DNA of 37,065 nt from Dehalococcoidia bacterium (GTDB taxonomy: Bacteria; Chloroflexota; Dehalococcoidia; Bin125), in contig JAJDZG010000041.1 in NCBI GenBank assembly GCA_022824765.1, forward strand, positions 1 to 37,065. The letters run 5' to 3'. A program made the translations under genes and the position numbers. This document shows, in pieces, positions 1 through 8,803 of this stretch. Every line of letters begins with the position of its first letter. Position 1 is the stretch's first letter. The notes below the pieces were generated by a model. That model worked only from the letters and a program-made list of their open reading frames with translations. It was not told the DNA's origin and ran no database searches.

Positions 1-1
1 C

Positions 2-40
2 GTCTTCCCATCCGATCAGGCCTACTGGAACAAGGACTAG
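2..40 (+). CDS. C-terminal fragment of a CDS truncated by the window edge (...VFPSDQAYWNKD*)
   Basis: Open frame from the window edge to TAG at 38-40; too short to identify. Confidence 0.3.
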   Translation, partial: VFPSDQAYWNKD

Positions 41-100
41 CACCCCTTCGCAGTACCGGAGGGACATGTCAGATCGAGACACCGCAGCGGCCCGTCCCCT

Positions 101-130
101 CCGTCATTCCAGCTTGTCTGGAATCTCGCC
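101..130. repeat. REP-like hairpin repeat CCGTCATTCCAGCTTGTCTGGAATC
   Basis: ATTCCAG-CTTGT-CTGGAAT perfect 7-bp stem at 106-124; same core recurs at 36909-36927 and 37018-37036. Confidence 0.75.
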
Positions 131-197
131 CGACCAGAAGCGCACAAAGGGAACGAGGTCCCAAACTCCGCTGGGACGACGATTCGCGACCGCTGTG

Positions 198-211
198 TAC
201 AGTGAACGCCG
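198..211 (+). promoter_or_regulatory. Candidate -10 element (TACAGT) 7 nt before GTG of the CvpA gene
   Basis: TACAGT-gaacgcc-GTG(211); same layout as at several other genes in the window. Confidence 0.35.
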
Positions 212-795
212 TGGACGATGCTGCGCTCTTCCTCGGACTGAACTGGATCGACCTCGTCGTCATCGGCGGAGCGCTGGCCATCGGCGGCTGGGGATGGAAG
301 CTCGGCATCCTGCGAGCCGGCGTCGCCCTGATTGCGGTGGTGGTCGGCGTCGTCCTGGCCGGCATGTACCACCAGAGCGTCTTCACCGACCTCGCCATTG
401 ACGACGCGCCCTCCGGCCTGATGCGGACCGTCAGCTTCAGCGTCATCCTCGCGCTCGTGCTCGTCGGTGGATTCGCGCTGGGCACGCTGCTCAAGGGCTT
501 CGCATCCATCTTGCTGCTGGGCATGGCCGACCGCGCCGCCGGCGCCGCCTTCGGACTGATCCTTGGTCTCTTGTTGGCCCAGGCCGTCTTCGCCATCCTC
601 GTCCTCGCCGGACTCGGTGACGCCCACGACACCCTTGGCGACTCAACCATCGGTTGGTGGATGATGGATAACACCCCAGTGGTCCGCGCCTTGCTGCCGT
701 CCGAGTTTGACCTCGCCATCCAGGAATTCGTCTCCGAGGTGGACAGCCTGCGCGACGCCGTCGACCAGTTGGACACCCCGCTCAACGGCGGCTGA
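202..795 (+). CDS. CvpA family membrane protein
   Basis: ORF with several hydrophobic helices, NWIDLVVIGGALAIGGWGWKLGILRAGVALIAVVVG; GTG at 211 is an alternative start. Confidence 0.7.
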   Translation: MNAVDDAALFLGLNWIDLVVIGGALAIGGWGWKLGILRAGVALIAVVVGVVLAGMYHQSVFTDLAIDDAPSGLMRTVSFSVILALVLVGGFALGTLLKGFASILLLGMADRAAGAAFGLILGLLLAQAVFAILVLAGLGDAHDTLGDSTIGWWMMDNTPVVRALLPSEFDLAIQEFVSEVDSLRDAVDQLDTPLNGG

Positions 796-820
796 TCCGA
801 TCCGGTCCGCACCGCCTGGT

Positions 821-896
821 CCCCCTCAGTCCCTGCGGGACAGCTCGCCTGGACCCCCTCAGTCCCTGCGGGACAGCTCCCCCTGAGAGGGGGAGC
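821..896. repeat. Tandem 26-nt repeat (period 33) followed by a 9-bp hairpin
   Basis: CCCCCTCAGTCCCTGCGGGACAGCTC at 821-846 and 854-879; GCTCCCCCT-gag-AGGGGGAGC at 876-896. Confidence 0.8.
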
Positions 897-938
897 GATT
901 TGGGTGCATGTTGCCTTTGGTACGATCAGCTCGGTGTC

Positions 939-1487
939 ATGTCCGTTCTCAGCCGCTCGGTCCTGGTCCTCAATCAGAACTACGAGCCGCTGCATGTCTG
1001 CAATGTGCGGCGGGCCGTCGTGCTCGTCTCGCGCGGCAAGGCTGAAGTGATCGACCGGCTCGACCGCGCCAAGTCGTTGCTGCGCAGCGCAAGCGGCGTC
1101 CACGATGTCCCCTCCGTCATTCGCATGGTCTACTTCATCCGCCGACCGAGACCGATCATGCGGCTGTCGCGCCGTGAGGTCTTCAACCGCGACCGCTTCA
1201 CCTGTCAGTACTGCGGACGACGCACGGCCACCAAGGACCTCACGCTCGACCACGTCCTGCCCCGCTTCCGCGGCGGACGCCACACCTGGGAGAACCTCGT
1301 CTCGGCCTGCCGCGTCTGCAACCACCGCAAGGCCGGGCGTACCCCGCGCGAGGCCCGCATGACGCTGCGCAGCGAGCCCAGGCGACCCTCCGTCACCCCG
1401 GCTAGCCTGTTCGGTCAGTACCTCGAGAGCCAACCCACCTGGGCGCCCTTCATCCCCGGCGCCGAACGCGTGCTCTCGACCGACTAG
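939..1487 (+). CDS. HNH endonuclease family protein
   Basis: MSVLSRSVLVLNQNYEPLHVCNVRRAVVLVSRGKAEVID...CQYCGRRTATKDLTLDHVLPRFRGGRHTWENLVSACRVCNHRKAGRTP; classic HNH core. Confidence 0.9.
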   Translation: MSVLSRSVLVLNQNYEPLHVCNVRRAVVLVSRGKAEVIDRLDRAKSLLRSASGVHDVPSVIRMVYFIRRPRPIMRLSRREVFNRDRFTCQYCGRRTATKDLTLDHVLPRFRGGRHTWENLVSACRVCNHRKAGRTPREARMTLRSEPRRPSVTPASLFGQYLESQPTWAPFIPGAERVLSTD

Positions 1488-1500
1488 CGAGATCAGCCTG

Positions 1501-2343
1501 CTAGACCGATTGGCAGGCGCGGCAGAACGACGTCACCCGCCGATTCGGCGACACCTCCGAGATTGCCGCAGCGCAGGTGGGACACGGCTCTCCGCCCTTG
1601 CGGTGGACGCGCAGGAAATCGCGCGGCTTGCGATCGATCTGATCGCCAATCTGCGCCGCGCAGACATCGCCCGCCCACGACAACGTCTCGACCATCGCCT
1701 CATACAGCGCGATCCGACGCGACTCGTCCAGCTCCGAGACCTTCGTGAACGGGTGCAGCCCGGCCGCGAACAGAATCTCGTCGGAGTACGCGTTGCCAAT
1801 CCCGGCGATGAACTTCGCATTGACCAGCACGTTCTTGACCTGTCCGCGATGACGCGTCAGACGCTGCAGGAACCGCTCCGGCGTCAGTGCGGGATCCAGC
1901 GCGTCGGGTCCCTGCTCATTCAGCACCGGCACCGTGTCCAACTCGTCAGCGTCGACCAGGTAGACCTTGCCCAGAACACGCTCATCGATGTAGCGCAGAC
2001 CCAATCTCGCGTCGTCATTCTCCGCCGCAAAGCGCAGCGCGACGCAGGTCCGCGCATGAGCCTTGAGCGGCTTGCCCAGACCGTCCGCTCCGGCCATCCA
2101 CTGGAAGCGCCCGTTGAGCATCGGGTTGACCGCCATCACGCTGCCCCGATCGGTGTACCAGAGCAAGAACTTGCCGCGCCGCTCGACACGCTCGATCCGC
2201 GCGCCCAACATCCCAGCCTCGAAATCAGGCCTGGGCAACCGCACCACGATCGGCTTCGGCACCTCCACCGACGAGATCGACCGTCCGCCGATTCGCTCCG
2301 TCAGCACCTTTGCGACGTGCTCCAACTCCGGAATCTCAGGCAT
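1501..2343 (-). CDS. mutM: Fpg/Nei family DNA glycosylase (formamidopyrimidine-DNA glycosylase-like)
   Basis: MPEIPELE N-terminus, H2TH region (GIGNAYSDEILFAAGLHP), C-terminal zinc finger CPTC...CRAC. Confidence 0.85.
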   Translation of the reverse strand: MPEIPELEHVAKVLTERIGGRSISSVEVPKPIVVRLPRPDFEAGMLGARIERVERRGKFLLWYTDRGSVMAVNPMLNGRFQWMAGADGLGKPLKAHARTCVALRFAAENDDARLGLRYIDERVLGKVYLVDADELDTVPVLNEQGPDALDPALTPERFLQRLTRHRGQVKNVLVNAKFIAGIGNAYSDEILFAAGLHPFTKVSELDESRRIALYEAMVETLSWAGDVCAAQIGDQIDRKPRDFLRVHRKGGEPCPTCAAAISEVSPNRRVTSFCRACQSV

Positions 2344-2367
2344 CGGAATTCGCTGTCCCGGTCAGCG

Positions 2368-3231
2368 TCACGGCCGCGGAGCACGCGGATAGCTGCCGAT
2401 GATCCGCAGACGCTCCAGCTCCGGCTCCATCCGCGCCAGCGCGTCCGACAGCGGCGCCGTCGAGCGGTGCCCATCGCAATCGACCAGAAAGAGATACGTG
2501 CCCAGCCGCTCGCGAGCGGGCCGCGATTCGATCCGCGTCAGGTTGATGCCCGCGTCGGCAAAGTGCTGCAGCGCTCGCAGCAGCGCGCCCGGACGGTTGG
2601 CGGTGCTGAACAGGATCGTCGTCCGATCATCGCCCGTCGGCTCGTGATCCTGCGCCGCCAGCACCACGAAGCGGGTCGCGTTGCGGTGGTCGTCCTCGAT
2701 CCCGATCTCCAGGATCTGAGCGCCGTGCAACTCGGCCGCGCGGCGCGGCGCGATCGCCGCCGCCTGATCGCCCTGCTCGACCGCCCGGCCAACCGCCTGC
2801 GCGGTCGACAGCGTCGCCTCCGTGCGGGCATTCGGAAATCGCCGCGCGATGTAGCGCTGGCATTGACCCAGCGCCTGCGGATGCGAGTAGATCGTCGTGA
2901 TCTCCGTACTGTCGGCCGTCGGAGACACGATCAGGCAATGCTCGATCGCGATCACCAGCTCGCTGCAGATACTCAGATCGAGCTGATGAATGATCAGATC
3001 ATGCGTCTCGCCGACCGCGCCCGCGAGCGAGTTCTCAAACGGCACGACCGCCGCATCCACCTCGAGCCGCGCCGCCGCCTCCGCCGACGCCGTGATGCTG
3101 CCGTACGGGACCAGCTCCGTCCCATCGCTCCCGCCCGTGTACAGCACGCAGGCCTGCTCGGTGAACGTGCCAGGCGGCCCCAGATAGGCGATCCGTTGTG
3201 CTGTCGGACGTGCTGTCGGACGGTCAGACAT
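2368..3231 (-). CDS. pheA: Prephenate dehydratase with C-terminal ACT domain
   Basis: IAYLGPPGTFTEQA start, NRPGALLRALQHFADAGINLTRIESRPAR ACT/ESRP motif. Confidence 0.93.
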   Translation of the reverse strand: MSDRPTARPTAQRIAYLGPPGTFTEQACVLYTGGSDGTELVPYGSITASAEAAARLEVDAAVVPFENSLAGAVGETHDLIIHQLDLSICSELVIAIEHCLIVSPTADSTEITTIYSHPQALGQCQRYIARRFPNARTEATLSTAQAVGRAVEQGDQAAAIAPRRAAELHGAQILEIGIEDDHRNATRFVVLAAQDHEPTGDDRTTILFSTANRPGALLRALQHFADAGINLTRIESRPARERLGTYLFLVDCDGHRSTAPLSDALARMEPELERLRIIGSYPRAPRP

Positions 3232-3243
3232 CGGTCAGTCGTT

Positions 3244-3906
3244 TCAAGTCAGGGCCGCACGCAAGGCTGCCTCATGCTGCACGTGGGTGACCGCGATGAC
3301 CAGATCCGAAGCGTGGATCGTCGTGGTCGGGCCGGGAATCAGCGCCTCGTCGCCCTCGCGCACGACCAGCACGAGCAGGGTACTCGGCGGCAGACGCAGC
3401 TCGCGCACCGTGCATCCCACCACCGATGATTGTTCAGCCACCCGTTGCTGGCTGAGCATGAACGAGCTCGACGCCAACTGCGTCAGCCGCGTCAGACTCT
3501 GCAGCCCCTTGTTCACCTCGAGCTCAATCGCATTCACGATCGAGGTCGTCGCCGACACCGTGTTGTCGAAGCCCAGCGCTCGGAAGATGCTCTCGTTGCG
3601 CGGATCGTTGATCCGAGCGATCACCTTGCCCGCCCCGAAGCGAGTCGCAGCCGTCTGCCCCACCGCGAGATTGGCCTGATCACGGCCCGTACAGGCGACC
3701 ACCACGTCCGCGCGGTTCATCCCCGCCGCCTGCTGGACATGCACCTCCGTGCCGTCGCCGACCAACGCCACCTCGCCCAACTCATGGTTGATCGACCAGG
3801 CCGTGTCCGCCTCGCGCTCGATCACGCAGACTTCATGGCCCATCCCGATCAGATCGCGCGCCGCGCCTCGTCCGACCTTGCCGCCGCCGACGATCACGAT
3901 GTACAT
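3244..3906 (-). CDS. TrkA/KtrA-type NAD-binding K+ transport regulator (RCK_N + RCK_C)
   Basis: MYIVIVGGGKVGRGAARDLIGMGHEVCVIE Rossmann motif plus C-terminal TrkA-C-like region. Confidence 0.88.
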   Translation of the reverse strand: MYIVIVGGGKVGRGAARDLIGMGHEVCVIEREADTAWSINHELGEVALVGDGTEVHVQQAAGMNRADVVVACTGRDQANLAVGQTAATRFGAGKVIARINDPRNESIFRALGFDNTVSATTSIVNAIELEVNKGLQSLTRLTQLASSSFMLSQQRVAEQSSVVGCTVRELRLPPSTLLVLVVREGDEALIPGPTTTIHASDLVIAVTHVQHEAALRAALT

Positions 3907-3910
3907 CTGC

Positions 3911-4354
3911 CTAGACCCTGTCCCCCTCGTCCGACGCCGCTTCGCGCTCGGACGACGTCGCGAACGCCGCCTCGCGCACCATCTGGTCGAGAATCGTCGT
4001 CGGGTTCACGACGTTGATGCCCAGCTGCTGGTAGACCTCGGCCCGGTCCGGATCGTAGATGCGCGCCACGACGCGCGGCGCGCCGTGGATGTGCTTGGCC
4101 ACCTGCACCGCCATCGCGTTGCGGTTATCGCCGTTGGCGAGCGCCAGAAACACGTCCGCATGCTTGACGCCCGCCGCCTCCTGGATCGCGCTGTCCTCGC
4201 CCGGTCCGACCACGCGCGTGCCAGAGAAGCTGTCGCCCAGCCAGTTGAACGCCGCCTGGTCGATGTCGATCACCGTCACGTGATGGCCCTCCGCGTCCAG
4301 CTCGCCAGCCAGCATCGAGCCGAGCCGCCCGCAGCCCATGATCACCACGCGCAC
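3911..4354 (-). CDS. TrkA-N (RCK) domain protein, N-terminal domain only
   Basis: VRVVIMGCGRLGSMLAGELDAEGHHVTVIDID; GTG start at 4354 is more plausible than the upstream ORF start. Confidence 0.85.
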   Translation of the reverse strand: MRVVIMGCGRLGSMLAGELDAEGHHVTVIDIDQAAFNWLGDSFSGTRVVGPGEDSAIQEAAGVKHADVFLALANGDNRNAMAVQVAKHIHGAPRVVARIYDPDRAEVYQQLGINVVNPTTILDQMVREAAFATSSEREAASDEGDRV

Positions 4355-4356
4355 GA

Positions 4357-4860
4357 TCAGCCTCCCAGCAGACCGTTGCGCAGCGCGCCGCGCGGCGGCT
4401 CCCGCACCACGATCACCTCGCACGTCGCGTGGGAGATGATGTAGTCGGCCGTATGGCCCAGATCAATCGCCGCGCCCGAACTGCGCGCCAGCGCCGTCTG
4501 CTCGCCGCCGCCGTGCACCGTGTTCGCGTGCGACACGCCCAGCACGATCAAATCGACGCCCGTCTCGCTGGCCTCACTCACGATCGCCGGCCCAGCGTGA
4601 CGCGCCGACAGGATCACCACCTCGCACGACACCTTGGCCTGCTTGACCTCTTCTTCCGCCTCGCTCACGCAGGCTTCGGCCGTCGCTTGCAGCTTCGGCA
4701 GGTCGGCATCCAGCGCGTAGGCCCGGTCGACCTCCGCGACATAGATGGGCAGCACGCGCGACTTGCGCCGGTCCACGCGAGCCAGCGTCAGCGCCACCTC
4801 CAGACCGCGCCGCGCCTCCGGCGAGCGGTCGAACGGGACCATCACAGAGATGCCAGCCAT
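4357..4860 (-). CDS. Universal stress protein family (UspA)
   Basis: MAGISVMVPFDRSPEARRGLEVALTLARV...LIVLGVSHA...DYIISHATCEVIVVREP. Confidence 0.8.
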   Translation of the reverse strand: MAGISVMVPFDRSPEARRGLEVALTLARVDRRKSRVLPIYVAEVDRAYALDADLPKLQATAEACVSEAEEEVKQAKVSCEVVILSARHAGPAIVSEASETGVDLIVLGVSHANTVHGGGEQTALARSSGAAIDLGHTADYIISHATCEVIVVREPPRGALRNGLLGG

Positions 4861-4872
4861 GCCCCTAGCGTA
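4861..4872 (-). promoter_or_regulatory. Candidate -10 element (TACGCT) 6 nt upstream of the usp ATG
   Basis: Minus strand TACGCT-aggggc-ATG. Confidence 0.35.
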
Positions 4873-4912
4873 TTCCCTGCCCCACGCCAGCTACTGACTA
4901 GCCGATGACGGT

Positions 4913-5488
4913 CTAGTACACGTACTTCGGCTGCTCGCGGACCACGTGCGATCCGTCCTCGTCGAGCTGCTCGAGCCAGGCGTGCAGGCGTCCGTTCTCG
5001 ATCTCGATGAAGCCCAATGTCCCCATGCGGGTGTCGAGGTTGCGCGGATACATCGGACTGCCCGGATTGATCAGCAGCACGCCCCGAATCGTCTCCAACG
5101 ACGCCACGTGCGTGTCGCCATGCACCACCACGTGGCGTGGACCGCCGAAGTAGTGGTCCATCATCGACTCAACCGTCCGATACGGCGGCCACTCCGGCAG
5201 CGCCATATCGTGCGTCAGCCCGAACGTGAATCCCTCGAACTCCAGGTTCCACGCCTCACGCAGCCGCGGATCCTCCGGCTGCACCGGCCGTCCGCCCGAT
5301 CCGTCGTCGCCGTTGCCGCGCGCGACATAGATCGGCGCCACCGCCTCCAGCTGGTCGATCAGGCCGATGTCGTGGATGTCGCCGCCGTGCAGCAGGACAT
5401 CCGCCGTGCGAATCCGATCCCACAGCTGCGGCCACAGCTCCGTGCCGGCTTCGGGAACATGAGTGTCGGAAATGAGACCAATGCGCAT
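4913..5488 (-). CDS. YfcE-like metallophosphoesterase
   Basis: MRIGLISDTHVPE, LHGGDIHD, ARGNGDD, VHGDTHVA, LINPGSP motifs. Confidence 0.88.
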   Translation of the reverse strand: MRIGLISDTHVPEAGTELWPQLWDRIRTADVLLHGGDIHDIGLIDQLEAVAPIYVARGNGDDGSGGRPVQPEDPRLREAWNLEFEGFTFGLTHDMALPEWPPYRTVESMMDHYFGGPRHVVVHGDTHVASLETIRGVLLINPGSPMYPRNLDTRMGTLGFIEIENGRLHAWLEQLDEDGSHVVREQPKYVY

Positions 5489-5509
5489 GCTTGCTAGCCT
5501 AACGCCACT
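5489..5509. promoter_or_regulatory. Candidate bidirectional promoter with symmetric -10 elements
   Basis: Plus TAGCCT (5495-5500) 9 nt before GTG 5510; minus TAGGCT (5501-5496) 7 nt before ATG 5488; the hexamers overlap as TAGCCTA. Confidence 0.5.
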
Positions 5510-6607
5510 GTGAGAGACCGTCGCACCAATTCACTCGCGATCGATATCGAACTGGGCAACGTCGCCCGACGCATCGAGCGGCTCGCCAATCAGGGTCTGA
5601 CCCGCTGGGTGATCCTCGCCGCGATCATCGCGCTCGCCATGATTGCCGCCTACATGTGCCGTGTCGACCGCGATGTCGCCCAGTTTGCCGGCTCAGGCGT
5701 GCTGCCCCAGACGGACATCCGCGTCGCCATGATCACCCACGGCGGGATCGGCGATCCATTCTGGGACGAAGTCGCCGCCGGCGCGTTCGCCGCGCAGCGA
5801 GAATTCGGCATCGACCTGCTCTACGACGGCGACGGCAACGTCAACGAGCAAGTCCGCCTCGTCGACAACGCCGTCGCGCTGGGCTATGACGTGCTGATCG
5901 TGTCGCTCGCCGACCCCGACGCCCTCGAAGACTCCATTCGCGGCGCGGTCAGGGCCGGCCTGACCGTGATGTCGATCAACTCCGGCGAGGAGCGCGGCCG
6001 CGCCTTCGGCGCGGTCACCCACTTCGGACAGCCCGACGGCGTCGCCGGGCTCGGCGCCGGCGAACGGCTCGCCACCGCCGGCGTCACCAAACTGCTCTGC
6101 CTCATCCACGAGGCCGGCAACGTCGGCCTCGAATCCCGCTGCGCCAACGCCGGCCTCGCGCTCGAGCTGTCCGGCGGCACGATGCAGCGCCTCTTCGTCA
6201 CCGGCACCGCCGACCGCGTCTCCACCATCGGCGAGATCGCCGCCGTCCTCCAGGCTGACCGATCGATCGACGGCATCCTCGCGCTCAACTCCAGCATCGC
6301 CGAACTCGCCCTCGAATCGATCGCCTCGTCCGCCTCCCAGGCGCGGCTCGCAACGTTCGACGTCTCGCCCGCCGTGCTCGAGCTGATTGAGTCCGGCGAG
6401 ATGCTCTTCGCTGTTGACCAGCAGGCCTACCTGCAGGGATTCCTGCCTATCGCCTTCGCCTACTTCCAATCACTCGACGCCGATGACGAGACCGTCGGCA
6501 TCCTCGTCGGCATGGAGCGTTGGGCGGCCTCTGGACGGCTCGTGACCGGACCAGCGTTCGTCGACCAGTCCAACGCCCGCCGCTACCCCCAGTTGGGAGA
6601 CGACTGA
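5510..6607 (+). CDS. Sugar-type (CUT2-like) ABC transporter substrate-binding protein, paralog 1
   Basis: VAMITHGGIGDPFWDEVAAGAFAAQREFGIDLLYDG...FAVDQQAYLQGFLPIAFAYF; N-terminal hydrophobic anchor. Confidence 0.88.
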   Translation: MRDRRTNSLAIDIELGNVARRIERLANQGLTRWVILAAIIALAMIAAYMCRVDRDVAQFAGSGVLPQTDIRVAMITHGGIGDPFWDEVAAGAFAAQREFGIDLLYDGDGNVNEQVRLVDNAVALGYDVLIVSLADPDALEDSIRGAVRAGLTVMSINSGEERGRAFGAVTHFGQPDGVAGLGAGERLATAGVTKLLCLIHEAGNVGLESRCANAGLALELSGGTMQRLFVTGTADRVSTIGEIAAVLQADRSIDGILALNSSIAELALESIASSASQARLATFDVSPAVLELIESGEMLFAVDQQAYLQGFLPIAFAYFQSLDADDETVGILVGMERWAASGRLVTGPAFVDQSNARRYPQLGDD

Positions 6608-7680
6608 TGCGCGCCAACACGTCAGCCCCGTCGCGGCGCTGGATGCTGCCCGGCCTGCTCATCGGTCTGCTGTTCGTCGCGGCGGCCGGGCTGTGGTCCG
6701 CCGGCTGCGCCAGCGCCGCTCGTGAGCGCCTCGGGCTGGGACTCGCCCCGCCAGTCTCGGTCGCGATGATCGTGCACGGCGCCGACGGCGACCCATTCTG
6801 GGCCGAAGTCAACAGCGGCGCCATCGACGCCGCCCGCGCTTTCGACGTCAACCTGCTCTGGCGCTCGACGCCCGATACCAACGAGCGGGTGCGCTTGGTC
6901 AACGAAGTCATCCAGCAAGGCTTCGATGTGCTCGTCGTCTCCCTGTCCGACCCTGAAGGCATGAACGAGGTCATTCGCGACGCCATCGTGGTTGGCATGA
7001 CGGTCTATGTGGTCAACGTCGGCTCCGAGCTCGGCGCCGAACTCGGAGCCGATTCCTACTTCGGCCAGATCGAGACGGTCGCCGGACTCGCGGTCGGTGA
7101 TCGCTTCGTCGACGTCGGCGCGACCCATCTGCTCTGCGTCCTGCACGAGCGCAACAACATCGCGCTGACCACTCGCTGCCAGCGTGCTGGCTCGCGCGTC
7201 GGACAGGTCACCAACCTCTACGTCGATCCGGCCGACGGGATGATCGCCGACCAGATCAGCGACGCGTTGGCCCTCGATCCCTCAATCGACTCCATGCTGA
7301 CGATGAACACCGCAGTGATGAACGCCGCCTCCGACGGACTCAACGACGCGCTCGACCAAAGCGACGCCGGCCGCGTGGTGGTCCACGCCGTCTTCGAGCT
7401 CAACGAAACCATTCTTGATGCGATTGAAGATGGTCGAGTGGCGTTCGCCGTCGACCAACAGCCATACTTGCAGGGGTATCTGCCCGTCGCCTACTCGCGA
7501 TTGGTGCAGTATGCGGAGGTCAGCCAACGTTACGAACAGGGCGACGAACTGGCCGACGCCATGCTCCAGTGGATCGCCGGCAGCGGCATTCTGCTCGGAC
7601 CTGGATTCGTCGACAACAGCAACCTGGCCGCGGTCCGCGCCGCGGTCGACAAGTATCAGCCGCCCACACCGAGCGAGTGA
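6607..7680 (+). CDS. Sugar-type (CUT2-like) ABC transporter substrate-binding protein, paralog 2
   Basis: VAMIVHGADGDPFWAEVNSGAIDAARAFDVNLLWRS...FAVDQQPYLQGYLPVAYSR; ATG overlaps the upstream TGA (TGATG). Confidence 0.88.
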   Translation: MRANTSAPSRRWMLPGLLIGLLFVAAAGLWSAGCASAARERLGLGLAPPVSVAMIVHGADGDPFWAEVNSGAIDAARAFDVNLLWRSTPDTNERVRLVNEVIQQGFDVLVVSLSDPEGMNEVIRDAIVVGMTVYVVNVGSELGAELGADSYFGQIETVAGLAVGDRFVDVGATHLLCVLHERNNIALTTRCQRAGSRVGQVTNLYVDPADGMIADQISDALALDPSIDSMLTMNTAVMNAASDGLNDALDQSDAGRVVVHAVFELNETILDAIEDGRVAFAVDQQPYLQGYLPVAYSRLVQYAEVSQRYEQGDELADAMLQWIAGSGILLGPGFVDNSNLAAVRAAVDKYQPPTPSE

Positions 7681-7749
7681 CCGCCATCGTGCCAGGTCCA
7701 ACAGTTACTCTGCCCGATAGCGCCCAACGGCTCTGAAAGCGACGCCGAC

Positions 7750-8790
7750 GTGTTACGCGACCAACTGGCACCGTTCACACCGAACCGCGAGTGGACCCGC
7801 AACCTCGTGCTGCGGCCCGAGCTCGGCTCGCTCGTCGCGGCCGCGCTCCTCTTCATCTTCTTCAGCATCGCCAGCTCCGGCGCGATGTTCGAGATCCCCA
7901 CCATCGCCCGCATCCTCGACACCGCCTGGCCCTACGGAATCATCGCCGTCGCCGTGGGACTGCTGATGATCAGCGGCGAGTTCGACCTCTCCGCCGGCGT
8001 CATGGTTGGCACCGCCGGCGCGCTGCTCGGCGTGATGGCCACCGAGTGGGGCATGAACCTCTGGCTCGCGCTCGTCCTCTCGCTCGGTATCTGCCTCGCG
8101 CTCGGACTCTGGAACGGCGTCCTCGTCGTCTGGACCGGACTGCCCTCCTTCGTGATCACGCTCGGAACCTTCTTCGGCCTGCGCGGAGCCAACGTCGCGC
8201 TCTCCAAGTACTTCACCGGCGACGCCCTAATCGAAAACATCGACGAAGCCAGCGGCTACGACGCCCTGCACGCCATCGTCGCCACCGTCTTCGGCACCGC
8301 CCCCTCCGACTTCCGCGTCTCCCTGCTCTGGTGGGGCGGATTCATCGTGATCGCCACCTGGATCCTCTGGCGCACCAAGATCGGCAACTGGATTTTCGCC
8401 ACCGGCGGCGACCGCGAGGCCGCCCGCGCCGTCGGCGTACCCGTCAACGGCACCAAGATTGGCCTCTTCATGCTGACCGCCGGCGCCGCCTGGTTCGTCG
8501 GCGTCAGCAACGCCGTGCGCTACACCTCCGTCCAGGCCGGACAGGGCGTCGGCGCTGAATTCTTCTACATCATCGCCGCCGTCGTCGGCGGCTGCCGCAT
8601 GGCCGGCGGCTATGGATCAGCCGTCGGACCCGCGATCGGCGCGCTGATCTGGGGCATCGCCTTCATCGGCATCCCCCAGGCCGGCTGGAACTCCGACTGG
8701 CGCTGGGCCTTCCTCGGCGTCCTGCTGCTCGTCGCGACCCTGATCAACCACATCGTCGGCGAGCGCGTCCGCGTCCAGCGCTCCAGCTGA
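7750..8790 (+). CDS. CUT2-type ABC transporter permease
   Basis: ISGEFDLSAGVMVGTAGALLG...GLPSFVITLGTFFGLRGANVALS; polytopic. Confidence 0.9.
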   Translation: MLRDQLAPFTPNREWTRNLVLRPELGSLVAAALLFIFFSIASSGAMFEIPTIARILDTAWPYGIIAVAVGLLMISGEFDLSAGVMVGTAGALLGVMATEWGMNLWLALVLSLGICLALGLWNGVLVVWTGLPSFVITLGTFFGLRGANVALSKYFTGDALIENIDEASGYDALHAIVATVFGTAPSDFRVSLLWWGGFIVIATWILWRTKIGNWIFATGGDREAARAVGVPVNGTKIGLFMLTAGAAWFVGVSNAVRYTSVQAGQGVGAEFFYIIAAVVGGCRMAGGYGSAVGPAIGALIWGIAFIGIPQAGWNSDWRWAFLGVLLLVATLINHIVGERVRVQRSS

Positions 8791-8803
8791 GCAGGAACAT
8801 CTC

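Noticed and set aside
1510-3429. 639-aa plus-strand ORF
   Set aside because: Arg-rich shadow of mutM, pheA and trkA on the minus strand; no recognisable domain.
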